Part shown: positions 46,844 through 54,671 of the stretch, piece by piece
Position numbering within the stretch: the stretch's first letter is position 1
How the letters are laid out: each line of letters begins with the position of its first letter
Source: Methylophilus sp. 42
GTDB taxonomy: Bacteria > Pseudomonadota > Gammaproteobacteria > Burkholderiales > Methylophilaceae
NCBI RefSeq assembly: GCF_000384155.1
Contig: NZ_KB913031.1
Span: 2,722,961 to 2,786,960, forward strand
Reading direction: 5' to 3'
DNA length: 64,000 nucleotides
Notes under the pieces: generated by a model
The model's input: the letters and a program-made list of their open reading frames with translations, nothing else
What the model was told of the DNA's origin: nothing
Database searches by the model: none
Position numbers and translations under genes: made by a program

Positions 46844-47710
46844 CTAGAAGCTCTGCTCGCGGGAAGCGTGCAGCTTATCCAACTCACTATTATTTTCTGC
46901 CGCGTGACACTCCAAAATGTCGACATCACCCTTGCTAAACGTGAGCCGCTCAACCGTGTTGATATTGCCAGCAAATTTATTGTCGAGCTCGCCACATTTT
47001 TTGGCGCGATGGTTCACAAAACTCAAATAATCTTTTTTCCTGACCTCCAGTTGCGCAGCAGGAATAGAACTATCGTTCATAAATGTGGTGTAAGCACTTC
47101 TTAATCTCAGCTCAGAAACACTCCAGATATTAAAAACCAGCATTTTTCTTGAGGTATCCTTTTGCTGCACAGGCTCGACCACTGGCAGTGCCTGGCTGGC
47201 ATGTATTTCTACCACGGGGGCTTGCATCGGCTCAGGCTCTATTGCTTCAGTTTTTTTAGATTTCTTGCTGCTTGGTTTAGGTGAGGATTTTGCTGGCGCC
47301 GCTGGCGTGGCACTCACCTCGTTTTGGGCCGCGCTTGCGCTTGTAATTTCTGGCACATCGGCTTCGGCGGCAGAGGCATTCGTTTCAGGCCCGGCTTCTG
47401 ACACCACTTGCGTCTGCATGCGGATTTCGTGGCTGGAGTAGGCGGTATTCCCATCCTCCTTGGATAGCAGGCCGAACAGAATCACCACAATCAGACCAAT
47501 GAGAATGAGATTAACTTTGCCAAAATCGACTGAACCGCGCTCAGCACCTGGCGACTTCTCAGAGCGTGTTCCGTCTGCCGCCGACCGAGATACTTGGTCG
47601 AGGGATGCATGTGTATTTCCAGAATGAAGCATATCTCTCATAAATACTGTTGTAGGTGTGCTAATACCAATCTTCCGCTCAATGTCGAACAATGCACTAA
47701 AAATGCTCAA
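46844..47710 (-). CDS. Hypothetical single-pass membrane protein with Pro/Lys-rich linker
   Basis: Up to 288 residues from a TTG at 47710; the start is uncertain because no ribosome site is clear, and ATGs at 47641 and 47632 are alternatives. One membrane helix (VNLILIGLIVVILFGLL, about 66-82), an Ala/Pro/Lys-rich linker, then a folded C-terminal region with two cysteines (HRAKKCGELDNKF, VDILECHAAENN). No family recognised. It follows the gene at 47746 by 35 bp and is probably cotranscribed. Confidence 0.6.
   Translation of the reverse strand: MSIFSALFDIERKIGISTPTTVFMRDMLHSGNTHASLDQVSRSAADGTRSEKSPGAERGSVDFGKVNLILIGLIVVILFGLLSKEDGNTAYSSHEIRMQTQVVSEAGPETNASAAEADVPEITSASAAQNEVSATPAAPAKSSPKPSSKKSKKTEAIEPEPMQAPVVEIHASQALPVVEPVQQKDTSRKMLVFNIWSVSELRLRSAYTTFMNDSSIPAAQLEVRKKDYLSFVNHRAKKCGELDNKFAGNINTVERLTFSKGDVDILECHAAENNSELDKLHASREQSF
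47651..47657 (-). promoter_or_regulatory. Near-match core site (ACCTACA) at the start of the hypothetical gene
   Basis: Minus-strand ACCTACAACAG shares ten bases with element D but has A for T at the first position and lacks the downstream blocks. It lies inside the longest reading frame of the 46844 gene, so it matters only if the true start is one of the downstream ATGs. Confidence 0.25.
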
Positions 47711-47745
47711 GATTCAAGAAGTCCAAATATTTTAAGGATACTGGC

Positions 47746-48144
47746 TTAAACCCTGGTCACACGGGATTTTGCTGACACAAAGGGCATCGACATCGGATTC
47801 GCGAAAATACGTGTCACTTTTGCCGCTGGCTGGCCATGCCCCTCGGCAGCCATTGCAGAGGGGTTATGCATATCCTCGCGCAATAAAGCATCCATAAAAT
47901 GCCCTTTTTCAGCTTTGTGTGCACGCTGACCAGCCCTGTTACTCACCGCATCCACCACCAACACATGGCTGGCAACCATGGGGCCCTCGGCATGCATATC
48001 GCTTGGTGGATTGGATCCAATCGAGACCACGGTCATAAACATCCCGATAAACATAATCACCAGCGCGGCGGAAACCGCTCCTGCCGTGATCGCGATCAAA
48101 GACATAGCACTGGTCGCACCTGGCACTGGATTGGGTTTTTTCAT
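47746..48144 (-). CDS. Hypothetical membrane protein downstream of composite element D
   Basis: 132 residues, good ribosome site (GGGAGG, 9-base spacer). One long membrane helix (about 15-45, SLIAITAGAVSAALVIMFIG), then a hydrophilic periplasmic or cytoplasmic tail rich in Ala, His and Met. No family recognised. It heads a likely two-gene operon with the gene at 46844. Confidence 0.65.
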   Translation of the reverse strand: MKKPNPVPGATSAMSLIAITAGAVSAALVIMFIGMFMTVVSIGSNPPSDMHAEGPMVASHVLVVDAVSNRAGQRAHKAEKGHFMDALLREDMHNPSAMAAEGHGQPAAKVTRIFANPMSMPFVSAKSRVTRV

Positions 48145-48193
48145 GATGAACAGCCTCCCGGTTTTTAGATTTTGGTCAAATCAATACAGGTGC

Positions 48194-48253
48194 CATCATG
48201 CCGTACTGCACAGCGTCGCCCTATCCCACTCGCGCTGAATCTGTTGTAGGAAT
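48194..48253 (-). promoter_or_regulatory. Composite element D
   Basis: Minus strand: ATTCCTACA, 5 bases, TTCAG, 33 bases, GCATGATG, ending 50 bp upstream of the hypothetical membrane-protein gene. Confidence 0.65.
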
Positions 48254-48270
48254 TATCGGACATAGCCCAA

Positions 48271-48294
48271 CCATGAACCATGAACCATGAACCA
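48271..48294. repeat. 7-bp tandem repeat (CCATGAA x3 plus CCA)
   Basis: Three perfect copies and a partial fourth, between element D and the small plus-strand gene at 48386. A likely site of slippage; no role evident. Confidence 0.6.
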
Positions 48295-48385
48295 CTAGCA
48301 ATAAACCAGAAGCGCCGCCATCACCATGATCGTTTTATAATGAACATCGTTATGCAATACAGACGTATTTTCACAAGGAAAAACC

Positions 48386-48640
48386 ATGGACTTCAATGTG
48401 CTTTCTGCCTTCTATCTGGTACCGCTATTGATCTCGGCAATCGGCGGCTTAATTGAATTCAAAAATTGTGAATTTGATACGCCAAGACATGCATTGAGCA
48501 AAGCATTCTTTCTGGCGTTCAGAAGCATGGTGCCCGTGCTGAATATTTTCTCGGCGATTTTGTACCTGATTACTTGCGGCACCTTTACCTGGAAGAAAAC
48601 CGGCGCCTGGAAGAAGTCTGTGGCTTCAAAGAAATCATAA
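48386..48640 (+). CDS. Small hypothetical two-helix membrane protein
   Basis: 84 residues with AAGGA 6-7 bases before the ATG. Two hydrophobic segments (FYLVPLLISAIGGLIEF, VPVLNIFSAILYLITCG) and a Lys-rich C-terminus. No family recognised. It starts 14 bp before the SMR gene and is probably cotranscribed with it. Confidence 0.65.
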   Translation: MDFNVLSAFYLVPLLISAIGGLIEFKNCEFDTPRHALSKAFFLAFRSMVPVLNIFSAILYLITCGTFTWKKTGAWKKSVASKKS

Positions 48641-48653
48641 AGGAAAAAGAGTC

Positions 48654-48989
48654 ATGTTTAAATATTGGTTGTTTTTGTTCGCGGCGATTCTCAGCGAAGT
48701 GACCGCGACCTCATCACTCAAAGCCAGCGCGGGCTTTACCAAAGCGATTCCCTCCGTGATTGTGGTGGTCGGTTATGCTTTGTCCTTCTACTTTTTATCG
48801 CTGGTATTAAAAGCCATCCCTATCGGCATTGCTTACGCGGTATGGGCAGGCCTGGGCATCGTGCTGCTGGCCGTGGTGGGCCGCGTATTCTTTGACCAAA
48901 CGCTGGATACCCCTGCCCTGATCGGCATCGCGCTGATTCTGGCTGGAGTCATCATCATGAATGTGTTCTCAAAAGCAGTGGCGCACTAA
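48654..48989 (+). CDS. Small multidrug resistance (SMR) family transporter
   Basis: 111 residues, four membrane helices. The essential membrane Glu is E15 (AAILSEVTATSSLKAS), and the family motifs IPIGIAYAVWAGLGIV and LAGVIIMNVFSK are present. It works as a dimeric proton-coupled exporter of cationic compounds (EmrE/QacE type) or guanidinium-like substrates. The exact substrate cannot be called. Confidence 0.92.
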   Translation: MFKYWLFLFAAILSEVTATSSLKASAGFTKAIPSVIVVVGYALSFYFLSLVLKAIPIGIAYAVWAGLGIVLLAVVGRVFFDQTLDTPALIGIALILAGVIIMNVFSKAVAH

Positions 48990-48992
48990 CGC

Positions 48993-49547
48993 TCAATCAA
49001 GCCCTTTGCCTTGAATATAGGTAGGCAACCCATCGATGCTAGTGTGGTTTTTTGCCTGCCAATAGTCCGCAATCCCGGCCTCACCTTTAGCCGCAGCCCA
49101 ATCATTAAGCTGCTCGCGCTCCCCCACATAATCCATATAAGGCACTGACATACCACAAGAGGTTTGTACCAGCTCAATATTCAGTACGAATATTTGCCGT
49201 GCGCCGGGCAAGGGATCAAGTTGACTAATCAATGTATCCCACTCAGGGTCATGTTTATGGATGACCGTGGCCTGACCGTATACGCGCAGAATTAATGGAT
49301 CCCCTGACAACGCCATAAACATGATTGTCATTCTGGCATTCTGCTGCACATGGGCGGCAGTTTCATTGCCGCTCCCTGTTACGTTCAGCCATATCAGCTG
49401 ATGCGACGAAAGCACTTTAAGCGTGTGCATGCCTTTGGGAGAAATATTCACCCGTCCTTGATCCACCGCGGTGCCAACAAAAAACACTTTCTGCTCGGCA
49501 ATAAACTGCGTATGTGCCTCACTTAATGCTTGAAACTGCTTACCCAT
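48993..49547 (-). CDS. Pyridoxamine 5'-phosphate oxidase-family protein (second)
   Basis: 184 residues from ATG 49547 (GGGAG 5 bases upstream; GTG at 49553 also open). PPOX-fold sequences: QKVFFVGTAVDQGRVNISPKG, HQLIWLNVTGSGNETAAH, ARMTIMFMALSGDPLILRVYG. Members of this subgroup bind FMN or F420-like cofactors; the substrate is unknown. It converges on the SMR gene with a 3-bp gap. Confidence 0.85.
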   Translation of the reverse strand: MGKQFQALSEAHTQFIAEQKVFFVGTAVDQGRVNISPKGMHTLKVLSSHQLIWLNVTGSGNETAAHVQQNARMTIMFMALSGDPLILRVYGQATVIHKHDPEWDTLISQLDPLPGARQIFVLNIELVQTSCGMSVPYMDYVGEREQLNDWAAAKGEAGIADYWQAKNHTSIDGLPTYIQGKGLD

Positions 49548-49583
49548 CGCCACTCCCGAATATCATATGCGTTTATTATATGA

Positions 49584-49817
49584 TCAGCTCGCGACTGTTG
49601 CATTCACCAGCCTCACAACGAGCGGCCTCACCAATTGCAAAAAGACAAATGCGCTCGGCATCGCCAGTGCATAGGCTTTGATAACCCTGATGAAATAATG
49701 CCCATTCACACCGGTATTGATGGCAACAATCACCATACACATCAACAAGGCCATGACAGCAGACATATAAAAAGCAAATACAACCGGTGTATATTTACGT
49801 GGTAGTTTGTAACGCAT
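49584..49817 (-). CDS. DUF2798 small membrane protein
   Basis: 77 residues from ATG 49817, chosen because GGAGG is 8 bases upstream; earlier ATGs lie inside or too near that site. Two helices (VVFAFYMSAVMALLMCMVIVAIN, VIKAYALAMPSAFVFLQLV) in the DUF2798 pattern. Second gene of the MerR-controlled operon, 20 bp after the DUF2938 gene. Confidence 0.83.
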   Translation of the reverse strand: MRYKLPRKYTPVVFAFYMSAVMALLMCMVIVAINTGVNGHYFIRVIKAYALAMPSAFVFLQLVRPLVVRLVNATVAS

Positions 49818-49837
49818 ATTCATGTCCTCCATTCTAT

Positions 49838-50326
49838 TCAACGCAATAGATTCATCAATTCTGCGGCTAAAAACATACATAAGCCAAAAATAGTATGGTT
49901 AAGCAGGCTTTTCAGGCTATTCATGAATGGCTGCGGCATTTTACTAAATGCGATGCCAGCGCCCATGCCTGGCTGCATAATCAACAGTGGGAAAACAACC
50001 GTGAGCATTCCAACCGCCAGCGCTGCGCCAATTTCCGGCTCGCGCATCCACTGCTCACCACAAACCAGTAGCAATAGCTCAGCGATCAATATGCCGATGG
50101 CATAATGCACGGCCACGCCTATACCCCATTCGTGAGTCAATGCTGGTGATTTGCCAATATTGTCATGCACGAATTTCATCTGTGTGAAATGTCCGAACCA
50201 GCGGCCAAGATAGGCAAAATTGAGTGTTTTTAACCCCAATTGTTTCTGCCCCCATAACCAGCCATCAAACAACATAGTCGCTAGCAGGCCGACTAGCACC
50301 CCATTGTATAAAATAGTCACTTTCAT
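49838..50326 (-). CDS. DUF2938 membrane protein
   Basis: 162 residues with four to five hydrophobic helices and the family pattern LGRWFGHFTQMKFVHDNIGKSPALTHEWGIGVAVHY (residues about 40-75) and LLIMQPGMGAGIAFSKMPQP. Function unknown. It is divergent from a MerR regulator and served by a MerR-type promoter. Confidence 0.88.
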   Translation of the reverse strand: MKVTILYNGVLVGLLATMLFDGWLWGQKQLGLKTLNFAYLGRWFGHFTQMKFVHDNIGKSPALTHEWGIGVAVHYAIGILIAELLLLVCGEQWMREPEIGAALAVGMLTVVFPLLIMQPGMGAGIAFSKMPQPFMNSLKSLLNHTIFGLCMFLAAELMNLLR

Positions 50327-50364
50327 ATCGCTCCCTTTATTGACGAATGCATACCGTGTAACGC

Positions 50365-50395
50365 ACTATACAAGTTCAAGTTAACTTGAGGTCAA
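50365..50395 (-). promoter_or_regulatory. MerR-type promoter with 19-bp spacer and central palindrome
   Basis: On the minus strand TTGACC (50390-50395), exactly 19 bases, TATAGT (50365-50370). The spacer contains the perfect 14-bp palindrome TCAAGTTAACTTGA (50376-50389). An over-long spacer with the operator inside it is the hallmark of promoters that MerR proteins activate by DNA distortion. It points to the DUF2938-DUF2798 operon. Confidence 0.82.
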
Positions 50396-50402
50396 GCCTG
50401 AA

Positions 50403-50804
50403 ATGAACATTTCTGAAGTCGTGAAAAAGACAGGAATAAAAGCGTCGACGCTCAGGTATTACGAAGAAATAGGATTAATCAAATCCTTGGGCAGAAGAGG
50501 CCTGCAAAGATATTTCTCAGCGGATGTAATGGATCAACTGGCCCTGATCTCCCTGGCCAAATGTGCTGATTTCTCCTTGCAAGAAATCAGCACCATGTTT
50601 GCCGCAAACCAACAACACCTGGTGGATCGCAATAAGCTATTGGATAAAGCGGCACATATCGACGAGACCATTCAACGACTCACCATCATGAGCAACTGCC
50701 TCAAGCATGCCGCTGTGTGTCAAGCGCCCTCACACTTGGAATGCCCATCCTTCAGAAGGCTGATGAAAGCAGCCATCAAAGGCAGGCTGACTGGCAGCGA
50801 TTAA
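50403..50804 (+). CDS. MerR-family transcriptional regulator
   Basis: 133 residues. N-terminal winged helix (ISEVVKKTGIKASTLRYYEEIGLI, RRGLQRYF), a long dimerisation helix (about 75-100), and a Cys-containing tail (C99, C106, C114 in SNCLKHAAVCQAPSHLEC), plus C54. The cysteine spacing suggests metal or redox/electrophile sensing but the inducer is unknown. It almost certainly controls the divergent DUF2938-DUF2798 operon through the site 50365-50395. Confidence 0.92.
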   Translation: MNISEVVKKTGIKASTLRYYEEIGLIKSLGRRGLQRYFSADVMDQLALISLAKCADFSLQEISTMFAANQQHLVDRNKLLDKAAHIDETIQRLTIMSNCLKHAAVCQAPSHLECPSFRRLMKAAIKGRLTGSD

Positions 50805-50884
50805 AGCACACAATATCCATAAACTATCTTGACCAGAGCTAGACCGGACTAGCCGTACAATTTGCAGCAAGCTAACAGGCACAG

Positions 50885-50891
50885 TCCTACA
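50885..50891 (+). promoter_or_regulatory. TCCTACA core site upstream of the diguanylate cyclase
   Basis: TCCTACAAAATGCAG on the plus strand, 119 bp before the likely GTG start. At the position where the composite elements have GCATRATG it has GCAT only. Confidence 0.4.
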
Positions 50892-51009
50892 AAATGCAGC
50901 ATAATAAGCACACTCGTCATGCGATAAATCGTTGGCATCCGGTCATGTTCAGTGCTGTACCTGCCGATTGCCACATTCAAATAATCAACGCATTAGAACA
51001 GGATTGAAC

Positions 51010-52155
51010 GTGGTCAATAAAACAAGAGAAAGTGCCATTAAGACTCTGGAGTTCAATCCGCATGATCTTGCCTGTGAAGAGCTGCGCCACGTTTATCGAG
51101 GCAAAAACAGTGGCAAGCTGATTGTATTGTTTAGTGGACTGGTGGCTGCTGCCATGCTGGCCTGGGACATCGGCGGCGTATATGCAGGCGCATGGTACGC
51201 CTGGCTGCTGGTTGCACATGCTTGGCACTGGTGGCTGGGGCGCCTGGACTTTCTCTCGGCCAATGTCAGCATTGAACTGGCACGCATCAACCGTCATGTC
51301 ATGGCCGCAGGCATGGCCGGGCTGGGCTGGGGTGCGCTCTCTATCGCACTGCCGCTATTGGGTCGCTCAAGCAAAGCCGCTATTCTGATCATTATGCTCA
51401 TCGCGGTCATCGTGGCACTGCCGCGTCTGGTCGTGTTCCTGCCGATTTTCTTTGCTTTTGCGATTGGCGTCTATGCGCCCCTGCTGCTGGCGACACCGTT
51501 TCTGGATTTCGAGACCTTACATATGGTGCTGGTCATCCTGGTGGTAGTGGGTGCAACACTGTGGGCATCGGCAAGCGAAGTACGCAAAATTCTGATTGAT
51601 GTCTTGCTCAAACAAATATCGTCGGAACAGGCCTCCTGGGAAGATCGCCTGACCGGCATTGGCAACCGCCGAAGTTTTGATGCCAACATGGCAACCACTT
51701 GGGCACAGGCCTCCCGCGCCAAAGTACCGCTGTCATTAATGATGGTGGATGTGGATTTCTTCAAGAAATTCAATGACAGCTATGGTCACCAGGCAGGGGA
51801 TGAATGCCTGAGGCAAGTTGCATCAGCGCTAGATAGTTGCGCGCGCAGAACAGGCGACTCAGTCACCCGTTACGGTGGCGAAGAATTTGCGGTGGTGCTG
51901 TTTCACACCCCCTTAAACGAAGCACGCAATATCAGCGACAGCATGCTGACGGCCGTTCAGAAGCTCAATATCCGGCACGAACAATCCACGCATGAAATCG
52001 TCACCATTTCGATGGGCATTGCAACCATCGTGCCAACGATGGAAAACAGCATGCAACAACTGATAGAAGAAGCGGATAAAGCCCTTTATCGCGCCAAGGA
52101 AAATGGGCGCAATCGCGCCGAATGGCAAATATTAAGCCCGACAAAAGAAGTCTAA
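51010..52155 (+). CDS. Membrane diguanylate cyclase (GGEEF)
   Basis: 381 residues from GTG 51010 (AGGA 6 bases upstream; a TTG at 50932 is also open). Five to six membrane helices (about 35-195) with no large periplasmic domain, then GGDEF with RYGGEEFAVV. RTGD five residues earlier is an intact RxxD inhibitory site. It should make c-di-GMP. It is the last gene before the Tad pilus operon and on the same strand. Confidence 0.91.
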   Translation: MVNKTRESAIKTLEFNPHDLACEELRHVYRGKNSGKLIVLFSGLVAAAMLAWDIGGVYAGAWYAWLLVAHAWHWWLGRLDFLSANVSIELARINRHVMAAGMAGLGWGALSIALPLLGRSSKAAILIIMLIAVIVALPRLVVFLPIFFAFAIGVYAPLLLATPFLDFETLHMVLVILVVVGATLWASASEVRKILIDVLLKQISSEQASWEDRLTGIGNRRSFDANMATTWAQASRAKVPLSLMMVDVDFFKKFNDSYGHQAGDECLRQVASALDSCARRTGDSVTRYGGEEFAVVLFHTPLNEARNISDSMLTAVQKLNIRHEQSTHEIVTISMGIATIVPTMENSMQQLIEEADKALYRAKENGRNRAEWQILSPTKEV

Positions 52156-52532
52156 AGGGCTTGCATGCCCTCGAATGTTACAAAGACTTTTACATCTCTG
52201 TCATATTTTGTCATCCCTAGACAAAAATTGTAAACAAGGCCAATGCATTTTCAGCCAAGACATAGTAAATTATTTTCAACAAAAATCACTAAAAATCAAA
52301 CAGTTATAAAAAAACAATTTAAATAATGCTCATACCAGTTGTAAAGTGGGCACATTAGTTGCTATAAAAATTACATAAATGTTTTTTTGGGTAAAGCAAT
52401 GAAGCCTGACCCGCTGCAGCAATCATTTCAGTCGCTCTTTAGAAGTTGGTTTTGTCATTTGTAAAATTAATTTGGGTCTATGCCGACAACTTAAAGTCAA
52501 AGCAAGCCCAAAAAAATACTCGGGGAATCAAA
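52156..52532 (+). promoter_or_regulatory. 377-bp AT-rich control region upstream of the Tad operon
   Basis: No gene seen. A good sigma-70 candidate is TTGTAA (52339-52344), 18 bases, TATAAA (52363-52368), leaving a leader of about 160 bases before the Flp pilin. No clear terminator follows the preceding cyclase gene. Confidence 0.5.
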
Positions 52533-52712
52533 ATGCACAACACGATTAAAGTAGTCATTTCAAAATTTTTGCGCGACGAAGAAGGTGCCAGCGCCATTGA
52601 GTACGCACTGCTTGCAGCGATGGTAGCCATTGCCCTGGTCACTTTCGTGAAGCCGATTAACGGCCTCATTTCCGACATTTTTACCCAGATTTCAACAGCA
52701 CTCACTCCATAA
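52533..52712 (+). CDS. flp: Flp-family type IVb pilin
   Basis: 59 residues from ATG 52533 (GGGGA before it). Prepilin leader with cleavage expected after G18 (DEEG/ASAIEYALLAAMVAIAL); E23 is the +5 Glu and Y24 follows, as in Flp pilins. It is the major subunit of the Tad pilus. The frame is open upstream but carries no ribosome site. Confidence 0.92.
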   Translation: MHNTIKVVISKFLRDEEGASAIEYALLAAMVAIALVTFVKPINGLISDIFTQISTALTP

Positions 52713-52743
52713 TCACTGCGAACATCAGGCAATTGCACACTGA

Positions 52744-53202
52744 ATGCAGCCTATGCCTATCGCAGAAACAATCATCATTGTCTGGTGCCTGGGGATCGGC
52801 CTGGCGGATTTGTATGCAAGGCGTATCCCAAACATCTTAACGCTTGGGTTAGGCTTGATCGCCATAGGCTGGTTGCTGATCACCGGGCAAGCCATGCTTG
52901 GCGCAAACTGGCAATCTGTCGCGCTTGGTGTCGTCGCCAGCCTGCTACTGACATTGCCAGCTTATGCTGCACGCATGCTGGGCGCCGGTGATGTCAAATG
53001 CTTGCTGGTCATTGCTTTACTTGGCCCGTGGCACACGATGCTGCTCACCTTCGTGATTGCAGCCATGCTGGCAAGCGTATTCGGCCTGGTGTACATGCTA
53101 TTCATTCGATTAAGGACAAACCAAGCAATCCCCAAACGGTGGATGCCTTTTGGGGCCGCCTTAAGCGCGGGACTACTCTGTGTCATAGGAATGGTGAAAT
53201 GA
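52744..53202 (+). CDS. tadV: Tad prepilin peptidase TadV/CpaA
   Basis: 152 residues, about six membrane helices. The A24 catalytic Asp residues are D22 (GLADLYARRIPN) and D83 in the GAGDVK motif. It cleaves Flp and the TadE-type pseudopilin. Its stop overlaps the next ATG (ATGA). Confidence 0.92.
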   Translation: MQPMPIAETIIIVWCLGIGLADLYARRIPNILTLGLGLIAIGWLLITGQAMLGANWQSVALGVVASLLLTLPAYAARMLGAGDVKCLLVIALLGPWHTMLLTFVIAAMLASVFGLVYMLFIRLRTNQAIPKRWMPFGAALSAGLLCVIGMVK

Positions 53203-53690
53203 TAAAACCAATCAATAAAATTTTCCGCCTGCCACGATTGGGCACACAAACAGGATCGGTTGCGATTGAGTTTGTGATGCTGTTTCTTATTTTCTTTGCG
53301 CTGTTCTACGCCATGGTGAATTACGCCATTGTGATGCTCATGCAATCTGCGTTTGTGCATGCGGTGGAAGAAGGCGCGCGGGCGGCGATTGCAGTGGATC
53401 GTCTGGCATATGCCAATAATTCGGCTTATCTCAGCAATGGCGTAGACCCAAGAGTCAGAAGTGTGGTTGGCAGCTCGCTGAACTGGCTGCCTGCCAAGCC
53501 AAAAGATAAAGTACTGGGTTCCGCTAACAGCAAAGTGCAATTGTCCATGAATGGCAATCAGCTTACGGTACGCGTAGTGTACAGCAGTTATGCCAATGAC
53601 CCCCTGATCCCCATGCTGACCTTACCTGTGATTGGCCAGATCCCCAGGGTACCTGCCGATCTGGCGGGCACAGCAGTGATCGAACTTTAA
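53199..53690 (+). CDS. tadE: TadE-like pseudopilin
   Basis: 163 residues from ATG 53199, overlapping the tadV stop. A prepilin-like site with G19/S20 and the +5 Glu E24 (TGSVAIEFVMLFLIFFALFY) opens a single helix; the rest is a periplasmic beta domain. Minor pilus component. Confidence 0.88.
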   Translation: MIKPINKIFRLPRLGTQTGSVAIEFVMLFLIFFALFYAMVNYAIVMLMQSAFVHAVEEGARAAIAVDRLAYANNSAYLSNGVDPRVRSVVGSSLNWLPAKPKDKVLGSANSKVQLSMNGNQLTVRVVYSSYANDPLIPMLTLPVIGQIPRVPADLAGTAVIEL

Positions 53691-53717
53691 AAAAGACACC
53701 AGACGGAGGATGACATC

Positions 53718-54647
53718 ATGAACAGTACATTCCTGCGTATATTAGCGGCATTGATGGTGATCGCCGCCATCGTTACCGGCTATCTCGGTTATCGGATCAG
53801 CAACAAAAAACCTGCGGAGTCATTAACCGTTGTCGTGCCCTCGTACTCACACGTGTTGGCCACAAACGATATTGCAGCTGGTCACGTGCTGACCGCTGAA
53901 GACCTCAAAGTAGCTACCACGCAACAACATGACAAGCAGGCCTTCAGTGACCCACAACACCTGATAGGTAAAGCAACCACCAGCACAATCATGAAAGATA
54001 CGCCATTCAAAACCTCCCACTTTCCTGCCAAGAATGTATTTGGCCAGGGACTTGCGCCTGATGAGCGTGCAGTCGCCATCAAGGCCAATGAAGTGATCGG
54101 GGTCGGTGGTTTTATCAAGCCGGGGGATCGTGTAGACGTGCTGCTGTATTTGCACAGAGACCAGGAAACCGGGCAAGTGAGTTCCAGCCAAGTGGTGCTG
54201 ACCAATGTGAAAGTGCTGGCCTACGGCACGCAGACGGGAGAGCCTGAACCCATCCCACAGGAAGAAGTCGCTCAAGCAACACCAAACAAGCTGGGGCTGA
54301 GCAATAGCCGGATCGACAGCAAAAATAGTCGGGACAGTCGTTCTGCCATTCTGGCGGTACACGCACAAGATACGTCAAAACTAATGCTGGCAGATAGCAC
54401 GGGCATATTGCGTTTAGCCCTGCGCGGCGAACCACTGCCTGGGACAGCTGCATCAGCGACGGCAACTAACCAGTTTGTCCGCCTTGGCGAGGTTTCCCAG
54501 CCTGCAGGGATAGCGCCCGCCACTCCGGTTAGCACCACAGCGGAGACCACCAAAGTTGCCGTGAAACAGCATACGCCTGCCACAAAACGGCAACGCATTA
54601 TTGTTCATCGCGGTGAGCAGGTAGACGTTGTCAACGTGAAAAAATAA
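53718..54647 (+). CDS. cpaB: Flp pilus assembly protein CpaB/RcpC
   Basis: 309 residues. N-terminal membrane anchor (about 7-25), SAF domain (VLATNDIAAGHVLTAEDLKV, about 45-105), and RcpC domain (about 115-215: AVAIKANEVIGVGGFIKPGDRVDVLL, QVVLTNVKVLAYG). It links the secretin to the inner-membrane machinery. Pro/Thr/Ala-rich C-terminal tail. Confidence 0.9.
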   Translation: MNSTFLRILAALMVIAAIVTGYLGYRISNKKPAESLTVVVPSYSHVLATNDIAAGHVLTAEDLKVATTQQHDKQAFSDPQHLIGKATTSTIMKDTPFKTSHFPAKNVFGQGLAPDERAVAIKANEVIGVGGFIKPGDRVDVLLYLHRDQETGQVSSSQVVLTNVKVLAYGTQTGEPEPIPQEEVAQATPNKLGLSNSRIDSKNSRDSRSAILAVHAQDTSKLMLADSTGILRLALRGEPLPGTAASATATNQFVRLGEVSQPAGIAPATPVSTTAETTKVAVKQHTPATKRQRIIVHRGEQVDVVNVKK

Positions 54648-54671
54648 CAATAAGAAAGCCAAGGACACATC

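Noticed and set aside
38219-48253. The composite elements as remnants of a repeated protein-coding segment (IPT...MM(K/E)P)
   Set aside because: Copies B and C read through in frame, but A and D contain stop codons and the N33 stretches show no codon-like conservation. A regulatory signal explains the fixed spacing better.
38219-48253. The composite elements as REP/BIME-type palindromes (TGTAGGA resembles Xanthomonas/Pseudomonas REP starts)
   Set aside because: REP units carry a GC-rich hairpin after TGTAGGA; none of these copies does, and orientation relative to genes is constant.
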